In this document: in pieces, positions 1-5,274 of the stretch | Position numbering within the stretch: position 1 is the stretch's first letter | How the letters are laid out: every line of letters starts with the position of its first letter | NCBI GenBank assembly: GCA_007128515.1 | Contig: SKXI01000444.1 | Span: forward strand, 1-5,274 | Length of the DNA: 5,274 bases | Direction of reading: 5' to 3' | Source of the DNA: Halococcaceae archaeon | GTDB lineage: Archaea > Halobacteriota > Halobacteria > Halobacteriales > Halalkalicoccaceae | Position numbers and translations under genes: made by a program | Notes under the pieces: model-generated | The model's input: the letters and a program-made list of their open reading frames with translations, nothing else | Told to the model about the DNA's origin: nothing | Database searches by the model: none

Positions 1-717
1 CGCCGGGTCGAACTCGCCCGCGCGCTGGCGCCCGAACCGGACCTCCTCGTGCTCGACGAGCCGCTCTCGGCGCTCGACCGCGCCCTCCGAGAGCGGCTGC
101 GGGGTGAGGTCGCCCGGATCCAGCACGAGACGGGCGTCACCACCCTGTTCGTCACCCACGACCAGGAGGAGGCGATGGCGCTCGCCGACCGGCTCGTCGT
201 GATGGACGACGGGAGGGTCGCCGGTATCGGCACGCCCAGAGGGCTCTACGAGTCGCCGTCGGACCGGTTCGTCGCGTCGTTCCTCGGTCGGTCGAACCGG
301 CTGAGGGCGACCCTCCTGGAACGCGATCCACCGACCGTCACCGTCGGCGGAAGGGAGGTCACTCTCGAACCGGGAACGGACCTCCCCGAGACCGATCCTC
401 TCGCGGTCCACGTCCGTCCGGAGCGGCTCTCGTTCGGTGAGGCTCGGTCCGGGGCGGGCGTCGCGTTCCGGGGGGTGGTACGAGGCGTCTCCGACGTCGG
501 GCGACGGTACGACGTCGTCGTCGCGCTCGAAACGGGCGAGGAGCTCGTCGTCGAGCAGAGACGAGACCCGCCCGCGGTGGGCGACCGCGTCGCGGCCCGG
601 ACGGACCGCGAGGACCTCGTCGTACTGCGGGCGAACGCCGAAGCGACCGAGGGCGAACGGACCCGACCGCGCTCGGTCCGGACGGACGGCGGTTCGCCCC
701 GGAACCGAACGGGGTAG
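1..717 (+). CDS. ABC transporter ATP-binding protein, 3' part (5' end outside window)
   Basis: This is the cytoplasmic ATPase subunit of an ABC importer. The reading frame is open from base 1, so the Walker A region and LSGGQ signature lie upstream of the window. The visible part opens with the helix that normally follows the signature (RRVELARAL). It continues with Walker B LLVLDEP (visible residues 15-21, catalytic Glu20), the D-loop SALD (23-26) and the H-loop His53 in FVTHDQEEA. From about residue 95 a TOBE-like C-terminal domain follows, including the HVRPE stretch seen in TOBE_2 domains. This layout is typical of the CysA/PotA/FbpC/MalK class of importer ATPases (sulfate, polyamine, ferric iron, sugar; molybdate ATPases are related). 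The substrate cannot be decided here. The tail after about residue 210 is Arg-rich and probably disordered. Stop is TAG at 715-717. A mobA remnant follows 124 bases later, which makes molybdate a possible but unproven substrate. Confidence 0.93.
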   Translation, partial: RRVELARALAPEPDLLVLDEPLSALDRALRERLRGEVARIQHETGVTTLFVTHDQEEAMALADRLVVMDDGRVAGIGTPRGLYESPSDRFVASFLGRSNRLRATLLERDPPTVTVGGREVTLEPGTDLPETDPLAVHVRPERLSFGEARSGAGVAFRGVVRGVSDVGRRYDVVVALETGEELVVEQRRDPPAVGDRVAARTDREDLVVLRANAEATEGERTRPRSVRTDGGSPRNRTG

Positions 718-778
718 GCGGCTACGGCCGGGCGCGCCGTCTTCCACGTCCATTCGACAGTACGATCTCTCGACCGGT

Positions 779-804
779 CCCACCGGATGGGAACTCGCGG
801 TGGG
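779..804. repeat. Inverted repeat between the ABC gene and mobA remnant
   Basis: CCCACCG at 779-785 pairs exactly with CGGTGGG at 798-804, giving a 7-bp stem with a 12-base spacer. It lies in the 124-base gap after the ABC gene. It could be a transcript-end hairpin or an operator, but no U-tract follows and I see no clear TATA box beside it. In such GC-rich DNA a chance match is quite possible. Confidence 0.3.
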
Positions 805-841
805 TGTATGACACCGTCGCGAGCAGGTCGTGACGAGACGT

Positions 842-1402
842 ATGACCGCCGCGCACATCGATCGGGCACCTCCCGCTTCGGACGCCGACGATCCGGCGCG
901 GAGGGGGAAGCGACGGGCCGGGATCGTCCTCGCCGGGGGCCACTCCGATCGGTTCGGCGATCCGGACGAGGCGCTCGCCGAACTCCACGGTGAGACGCTC
1001 CTCTCGCGGGTCGACGGCGGCGGCCCGGTCGTCGGCCTCGCCGCGGCGCTTCGGTGCTGTCGGGCTCCGGTCGTCGTGATCGCGGCCTGTGACAACCCGC
1101 TGGTCTCCCCGGCGCTCCTCGATGCGCTCTGCTCGGAACTGGACGGTCGGGACGGCGTGATTCCGCGTGTCGACGGCGTGCTCCAACCGACGCAGGCGGC
1201 CTTCTGACGCGCGTCCCCTGAGAGCGCCTGTCTGGAGACGCTCTCGACGGGCGAGCGGTCGTTACATCGCGTGCTCGACCGCCTCGACCACGGGACCGTC
1301 CGCCCGTCGGACGTCGGTGCCGCGTCCGACCGGCCGTTCGTCGACGTCGACACCAGAGAGACGCTCGGCGCGCTCGGCGCAGGCGAGCGGTCGGCGCGCT
1401 AG
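842..1402 (+). pseudogene. mobA: Molybdenum cofactor guanylyltransferase MobA, broken
   Basis: MobA transfers GMP from GTP to molybdopterin cofactor to make the MGD cofactor of nitrate reductase and related enzymes. From ATG 842 the frame shows the nucleotide-binding signature GIVLAGG (residues 27-33), RFGDPD, then GPVVGL (61-66), ACDNP with the metal-binding Asp84, and VLQPTQAAF (113-121). An in-frame TGA at 1205-1207 then ends the ORF. The same frame stays open to TAG 1400-1402 and encodes the expected C-terminal half: TGERSLHRVLDRL, then FVDVDTRETL at 1337-1366. The TGA is one C-to-T change from CGA (Arg). There are two further defects. The Lys expected after RFGDPD is Glu43, and the stretch between LLSRV and GGGPVVGL (near 1010-1020) lacks roughly 30-40 residues found in the family. 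GTG 830 is an alternative in-frame start. Three independent lesions make it very likely non-functional. I cannot exclude a sequencing error for the TGA alone. Confidence 0.85.
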
Positions 1403-1470
1403 CCGAACCCCGATGGGTCAGCCGCCACGGCACCGTCGATCCCGGGGTATCGTACGCTCACGTTCGTCGA

Positions 1471-1478
1471 TAGAATTA
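1471..1478 (+). promoter_or_regulatory. Candidate TATA box for the NO reductase gene
   Basis: TAGAATTA is the only clear AT-rich patch in the 121-base gap before the reductase gene. A start of transcription about 25-27 bases downstream would fall near 1500, leaving a leader of roughly 20-25 bases before ATG 1524. A GTTCG pentamer at 1462-1466, just upstream, matches one half of the CGAAC-N4-GTTCG element that I recall being reported at NarO-controlled haloarchaeal denitrification promoters. The other half is not present at that spacing. Confidence 0.4.
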
Positions 1479-1479
1479 G

Positions 1480-1497
1480 GTGAGTGGGTGTGAGTGG
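1480..1497 (+). repeat. Exact 8-bp direct repeat, 10-bp period, at the norB promoter
   Basis: GTGAGTGG occurs at 1480-1487 and again at 1490-1497, a spacing of one helical turn. It sits just downstream of the candidate TATA box and upstream of or at the expected transcription start. That position would suit a repressor-type operator. Overlapping it, AGTGG (1493-1497) and CCACT (1501-1505) form a 5-bp inverted repeat with a 3-base loop. No regulator can be named from sequence alone. Confidence 0.4.
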
Positions 1498-1510
1498 TAG
1501 CCACTACTAC

Positions 1511-1514
1511 GGAG
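1511..1514 (+). promoter_or_regulatory. Shine-Dalgarno GGAG deciding the norB start
   Basis: GGAG matches the CCUCC end of archaeal 16S rRNA and lies 9 bases before ATG 1524. It supports ATG 1524 over the in-frame GTG at 1494, which lies inside the direct-repeat promoter region and has no such site. Confidence 0.5.
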
Positions 1515-1523
1515 AGAAACCCG

Positions 1524-4500
1524 ATGTTCATCACGCCAGGGGTAGCGAAGGAGGCGCTGATCGGCGACCGTGGGATCGGGTCCTCGGTCCGTCGGTCCGC
1601 GAGTTCGGTCCTGAACGGCGGCCGGGACGAGAACGCGGCGACCGTGCGGGACGTCGGAGACCACGTCACCCGACTGCTGGAGCGGTACACGGACGGCCGA
1701 CGGTCTCCCACGGAAGGGGCGGCCACCGGCGATCGCGAAGCTGCGTTCGACGATCACGTCGAGCGGGCGCTGGATGCGTTCATCGCCCGCTACGGTCTGG
1801 ACAGGGCTCGGCTCGACGGCGACACGCTCGAGCGGATCCGATCGCGGCTCGCCGCGCGCACCGAGGAGGACGTACGGGAGCTGCTCGACGGGATCGCAGA
1901 CGAGATAGCGGACGAGCGCGACGAAACCGACGCCCGGAACGGGGACGGGTCGCTCCTCGGAACGCTCGCCGGGGTGGTGACCGGCGAGGACGAGGACGGG
2001 ATCGACGCGTTGCTCGATCGCGACGCGGTCGAACTCGCCGAGGAACTCGAACGGGCGGTCGCCGACGACCTCCCACGGCTGGTGAGCGAGTCGCCGGCGG
2101 TCGATCCGGAGGTGGGAAGCGAGGACGTCGCGCCGGCCGTCGCGGTCGCGCTCGCGTCGGTGGCGCTGCTCGGAGCCGGGGAGGGCACCGACCCGACGGT
2201 CGAGCGTCACCTCCTCGACCTCGGGTCACGACTGGTGGGCCTCGACGGTGGGAGTCACGGGTCCTCCGGGCGAGCCCTCGTCGACCTCCTCACGGGACTG
2301 GTCGGCGGCCTCCGCGTCGAGGACCTGGATCTGGAGGCGCTCCGGACCCAGCCCGTCGGCTCGCGAACGCTCGTCGCGCTGTTCGTCGTCAACCTCGTGG
2401 CGATGGGCCTGGGCGCGCTGAAGTCCTACCGGGACGCGCCGCCGATCCCCGAGGAGATCCGCGACCCGGACGGGGCGCTCCTCGTCACCGGGGAGCAGGT
2501 GCGGATGGGCAAGAAGGCGTTCCAGGCCAACGGCCTGATGAACCAGGGGTCGATCCTGGGCAACGGCTCGTACTTCGGGGTCGACCTCACGGCCGACGCG
2601 CTGCGGCTGAAAGCCGAGTTCATGGCCGAGTACCACGCCCGCGAGCGGGGCGTCGACTCGCTCGACGACCTCGACGACGGCGAACGGGCGGCCATCGAGG
2701 ACCGCGTCAGGCGGGCGCTCGACACCGACGCGCCGGAAGGGACGACGATCGACTACTCCGCGGCCGAGGCGTACGCTCACCGACGGATACGCGAGGAGTA
2801 CGTCGAACGGTACCACGGGGGCGACCCCGAGCGGGGGATCCCGGCGGGGTTCGTCGGTACTGCGGAGCAGGCCGAGCGGATCGCCGACTTCGCGTGCTGG
2901 ACGGCGTGGATCGCCCACACCGACCGGCCGGACTCGACCCACTCGTACACGAACGACTGGCCGTACGAGCCAGCGGTCGGCAACCGACCGACCGGGCAGG
3001 TGCTCGTCTGGAGCACGATCAGCGTCGTGTTGCTCGTCGCGGGCGGCGGCCTCGGCGTCTGGGCCTACCACGCATTCGACTTCGCGGAGCCGACGACAGA
3101 GGCGATCGATATTCCCTCCCCCGACGCCGTCTCCATCACGCCGACGCAGTACGCCGCCGCGTGGTACGTCCCCGTCGCGGGAGCGCTGTTCGTCGCCCAG
3201 ACGCTGACGGGAGCGCTGCTGGCACACTACTACATCGAGCGAACCGGCTTCTTCGGCATCGCCGACGCGCTCGGAATCGACATCGTTTCCCTCTTTCCCT
3301 TCGCGACGACCCGCACCTGGCACGTCAACCTCGGGGTGCTCTGGATCACCACGCTGTGGCTCGCGGGCGGGCTCTTCCTCCCGGGGCTGTTCAGCGACCG
3401 GGACCCGCCGTGGCAGGCGGCGGGAACGACCGCGCTGTTGGGAGTCCTCGTCGCGACGACCGTCGGCGCGTTCGCGGGCGTCTGGCTCGGCACCCACGGG
3501 AAGCTCGGGACGCCGGAGGAGAGCGAGCTGTGGTGGTGGATCGGCTCCGAAGGTCTCGAGTACCTCGAGGTCGGTCGGCTCTGGAAGCTGCTGTTGCTGA
3601 CCGGGTTCGTCGGCTGGACGGGACTCGTCGTTCGCGGGGTCCGCCGCGTCGAAGGCTCGCCGACCGGTCTCGGCCACCTCATGGCGTACGCTGGCGGCTC
3701 GATCGCGTTGCTGTTCGCCGCGAGCATGCTCTACACGCCCGACACCAACATCGCGGTGACGGAGTTCTGGCGCTGGTGGGTCGTCCACATGTGGGTCGAG
3801 GGCGTCTTCGAGTTCTTCGTCACCGCCGTCGTCTCCGTCGCGCTCGTCTCGATGGAGCTCGTCGACCGCGGCGACGCCGAGAAGGCGATCCTCTTCGAGG
3901 TGTTCGCGATCATGGGCGCGGGCATCGTCGGCGTCTCACACCACTACTGGTGGGTCGGCCTCCCCGACCTCTGGGTGCCCCTCGGGACGACGTTCTCGAC
4001 GCTCGAGTTCGTCCCGCTCGTGTTCGTCCTCTACCGGAGCCTGGGCGAGTACCGCTCGCTGCGCGCCCAGGGCGAGAGCTTCCCGTACGCGATCCCGCTG
4101 CTGTTCATCGTCGGGAGCAGCGTCTGGAACTTCGTCGGCGGCGGCGTCCTCGGCTTCTTCATCAACCTGCCGGTGATCAACTACTACGAACACGGCACCT
4201 ACCTGACCGTCGCCCACGCCCACACCGCGACGTTCGGCGCGTTCGGCCTGCTCGCGCTCGGGCTGGGTACGTACGTCCTGCGCGTCGTCACCCCGGAGGC
4301 CGCGTGGGACCCGGCGTGGTTCCGCGGGGCGTTCTGGCTGACGAACGTCGGGCTCGTGCTGATGACGGTCGCGTCGCTACTCCCCGTGGGCTTTCTCCAG
4401 CTTGGAACGGCCTACACCGACGGCTACGCCGCCGCCCGGAGCCTCGAGTTCTACGAACGGCCACGGGTGCAGACCTTCCTCTGGGCGCGGACGCTCGGAG

Positions 4501-4604
4501 ACGCGCCGATGATCCTCGGTGCGCTCGCGTTCACCGTCGGTGCCGTCACGCACCTCTACGCCGCACGAGGTGCCGCGGGGGAACCCACGGACGGAGCCGT
4601 CTGA
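1524..4604 (+). CDS. norB: Quinol-dependent nitric oxide reductase with a long N-terminal extension
   Basis: This membrane enzyme reduces 2 NO to N2O and water with electrons from quinol (qNOR/NorZ, haem-copper oxidase superfamily). From ATG 1524 it has 1026 residues against about 750-760 usual. Residues 1-281 are an unassigned, acidic, cysteine-free extension. The core begins with helix 1 (about 282-300), then the extracellular quinol-side domain including GKKAFQANGLMNQGS (329-343), then 13 more hydrophobic segments, 14 in all. Expected metal ligands are present: His600 in RTWHVNL (haem b), His755 and Glu759 in HMWVEG with Glu763 nearby, His806-His807 in SHHYWW (FeB), and His898 and His900 in AHAHT (haem b3 and haem b). 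No CxxCH is present, so it is not the cytochrome c-type enzyme. The core is therefore probably active. The frame also opens at GTG 1494, ten codons earlier, but GGAG at 1511-1514 favours ATG 1524. Stop is TGA. The gene appears monocistronic. Confidence 0.95.
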   Translation: MFITPGVAKEALIGDRGIGSSVRRSASSVLNGGRDENAATVRDVGDHVTRLLERYTDGRRSPTEGAATGDREAAFDDHVERALDAFIARYGLDRARLDGDTLERIRSRLAARTEEDVRELLDGIADEIADERDETDARNGDGSLLGTLAGVVTGEDEDGIDALLDRDAVELAEELERAVADDLPRLVSESPAVDPEVGSEDVAPAVAVALASVALLGAGEGTDPTVERHLLDLGSRLVGLDGGSHGSSGRALVDLLTGLVGGLRVEDLDLEALRTQPVGSRTLVALFVVNLVAMGLGALKSYRDAPPIPEEIRDPDGALLVTGEQVRMGKKAFQANGLMNQGSILGNGSYFGVDLTADALRLKAEFMAEYHARERGVDSLDDLDDGERAAIEDRVRRALDTDAPEGTTIDYSAAEAYAHRRIREEYVERYHGGDPERGIPAGFVGTAEQAERIADFACWTAWIAHTDRPDSTHSYTNDWPYEPAVGNRPTGQVLVWSTISVVLLVAGGGLGVWAYHAFDFAEPTTEAIDIPSPDAVSITPTQYAAAWYVPVAGALFVAQTLTGALLAHYYIERTGFFGIADALGIDIVSLFPFATTRTWHVNLGVLWITTLWLAGGLFLPGLFSDRDPPWQAAGTTALLGVLVATTVGAFAGVWLGTHGKLGTPEESELWWWIGSEGLEYLEVGRLWKLLLLTGFVGWTGLVVRGVRRVEGSPTGLGHLMAYAGGSIALLFAASMLYTPDTNIAVTEFWRWWVVHMWVEGVFEFFVTAVVSVALVSMELVDRGDAEKAILFEVFAIMGAGIVGVSHHYWWVGLPDLWVPLGTTFSTLEFVPLVFVLYRSLGEYRSLRAQGESFPYAIPLLFIVGSSVWNFVGGGVLGFFINLPVINYYEHGTYLTVAHAHTATFGAFGLLALGLGTYVLRVVTPEAAWDPAWFRGAFWLTNVGLVLMTVASLLPVGFLQLGTAYTDGYAAARSLEFYERPRVQTFLWARTLGDAPMILGALAFTVGAVTHLYAARGAAGEPTDGAV

Positions 4605-4656
4605 CGGGGTCGGGACCCTCACTCGGCACGGCCTCCGTGGGGGTGACGGGAGCTAA

Positions 4657-4671
4657 CGAAGGATTATTCAT
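4657..4671 (+). promoter_or_regulatory. Candidate BRE/TATA promoter of the downstream gene
   Basis: The purine-rich CGAAGG followed by the AT-rich ATTATTCAT forms a BRE plus TATA-like element in an otherwise GC-rich gap. Transcription would start near 4692-4697. That is almost directly at ATG 4699 (leaderless) or about 55-60 bases before ATG 4754. Confidence 0.45.
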
Positions 4672-4698
4672 CGGCCTGGTCCTCTACCCGCAGTAGCG

Positions 4699-4761
4699 AT
4701 GGAGAGAACACCGTTCGACCCGCCTCGAACGAGCGAGAACCGACCTCGGACGGATGCGTAG
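4699..4761 (+). other. Small upstream ORF (20 codons) overlapping the next gene
   Basis: ATG 4699 lies where a leaderless transcript from the candidate promoter would begin. It opens a 20-codon frame rich in Pro, Arg and Thr that ends at TAG 4759-4761. The stop overlaps the start of the next gene within ATGCGTAG, an 8-base overlap in another frame. It could be a leader peptide with translational coupling, the original N-terminus cut off by a one-base frameshift, or chance. I cannot choose among these. Confidence 0.25.
4712..4731. repeat. Perfect 7-bp inverted repeat in the presumed leader
   Basis: CGTTCGA (4712-4718) and TCGAACG (4725-4731) are perfect reverse complements separated by 6 bases. 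The repeat lies downstream of the candidate TATA box and before ATG 4754. It could be a palindromic protein-binding site or an RNA hairpin in the leader. It also overlaps the small upstream ORF. Confidence 0.45.
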
Positions 4762-5274
4762 GCTCTCGGTTTCGGACGTCGAGCGACGGTCGGGGCTCGA
4801 AAAGCGCTCGGACGAGACGGTCGGGGAGTATCTGACTCGGGTGGGCGAGCGAGCCGGCCTCTCGCCGGAGACGGTGCGGCCGGTCGTCGACCACGTCAAC
4901 CGGGAACGCTTCGGCCCCGCTTCGGCCCGGTCGGACACCCCCGATGCACCGGTCGAGGAGTACCTCAGAGCGGTCGACTCCATCGACGGCGGGGCCGGAC
5001 TCGACGACGTCGAGGACGACCCCGACCCGTCGGCGGACCCCGGCGGCCCGACGGGGACCCGATCCGAGGAGCAGGTCCCACCGGTGTCGGGACCGCTCGG
5101 GCAGCCACCGGAGGACGACGGTGGGGGCGTTCGGAGGGTCGCTCTCCTGCTCGTCGCCGTCGTGCTCCTCGGTGGGGTCGTCGCGGGGGGTGCGGTACTG
5201 ATGACCGGCGACCTCCTCCCGGCGTCGGAGGAGGCGCCCGCCGACGAGGTGACACCCGCGGACGACGACACCGA
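4754..5274 (+). CDS. Unrecognised single-pass membrane protein, 3' end outside window
   Basis: I do not recognise this family. The frame from ATG 4754 is open to the window edge (173 full codons). The first roughly 55 residues look helical and soluble, with EYLTRVGERAGL and SPETVRPVVDHVN. A second related-looking piece (VEEYLRAVD) follows around residues 70-80. Residues about 85-125 are an acidic, Pro/Gly-rich linker. A single hydrophobic helix spans about 129-150, preceded by Arg127-Arg128, which predicts an N-terminus inside the cell. After it the chain is again acidic. The nearest in-frame stop upstream is TAG 4694, and no other ATG, GTG or TTG lies between it and ATG 4754. No good Shine-Dalgarno precedes the start. 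It follows norB by 149 bases with its own promoter-like element, so it is probably a separate unit. A membrane-anchored regulator or cell-surface accessory protein is possible but only a guess. Confidence 0.7.
   Translation, partial: MRRLSVSDVERRSGLEKRSDETVGEYLTRVGERAGLSPETVRPVVDHVNRERFGPASARSDTPDAPVEEYLRAVDSIDGGAGLDDVEDDPDPSADPGGPTGTRSEEQVPPVSGPLGQPPEDDGGGVRRVALLLVAVVLLGGVVAGGAVLMTGDLLPASEEAPADEVTPADDDT

Noticed and set aside
246..1433. 395-codon open frame on the - strand
   Set aside because: It is extremely Arg/Pro/Ser-rich and covers the ABC gene and the mobA remnant, both of which have real family motifs on the + strand.
1167..1493. 108-codon + strand frame after the mobA stop, as a possible frameshifted continuation of mobA
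   Set aside because: It carries no MobA motif. The true C-terminal half (RSLHRVLDRL, FVDVDTRETL) continues in the original frame, so the lesion is a nonsense codon, not a frameshift.
1494..1523. GTG 1494 as the norB start
   Set aside because: It lies inside the direct-repeat promoter region, at or before the likely transcription start, and has no Shine-Dalgarno, whereas ATG 1524 has GGAG at good spacing.
2226..3788. 520-codon open frame on the - strand
   Set aside because: It is antisense to the NO reductase core and shows no recognisable domain. High-GC haloarchaeal genes commonly leave such antisense frames open.
4627..4639. CACGG-CCT-CCGTG hairpin after norB as a terminator
   Set aside because: The stem is only 5 bp and is followed by G-rich sequence instead of a T-tract, which archaeal terminators normally use.
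1484..4696. Long open frame (1070 codons) on the + strand in frame 2
   Set aside because: It is Arg/Gly/Pro-rich and low in complexity, and it overlaps the whole NO reductase, whose frame carries clear motifs. It is a shadow caused by high GC.

Overview
The window looks like haloarchaeal chromosome or megaplasmid. GC is very high, codons mostly end in G or C, the proteins are rich in Asp and Glu, and the candidate promoters have archaeal TATA-like elements rather than bacterial -35/-10 boxes. This is inferred from composition and protein style; no rRNA or other marker gene is present.

All genes read on the + strand. Bases 1-717 are the 3' part of an ABC-transporter ATPase whose 5' end lies outside the window. 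Bases 842-1402 are a broken mobA (molybdenum cofactor guanylyltransferase). It is still recognisable end to end in one frame, but it has an in-frame TGA, a missing central segment and a Glu in place of the signature Lys. Bases 1524-4604 encode a complete quinol-type nitric oxide reductase. Its catalytic core is intact, and it carries an unusual N-terminal extension of about 280 residues that I cannot assign to any family. Bases 4754-5274 begin an unrecognised single-pass membrane protein that runs off the window. No gene-free stretch exceeds about 125 bases.

The main function is respiratory or detoxifying reduction of NO to N2O at the membrane. A mobA remnant next to it suggests the region once held, or lies beside, denitrification and molybdoenzyme genes, since respiratory nitrate reductase needs the bis-MGD cofactor. 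The ABC ATPase could have imported molybdate or another solute, but its substrate cannot be read from the visible part. The reductase has its own promoter-like region with an exact 10-bp-period direct repeat. The last gene has a promoter-like element, a perfect inverted repeat in its presumed leader, and a small overlapping upstream ORF.

The most interesting points are the giant N-terminal extension on the NO reductase, the multiply damaged mobA, and the arrangement of repeats and the small ORF at the two promoters.
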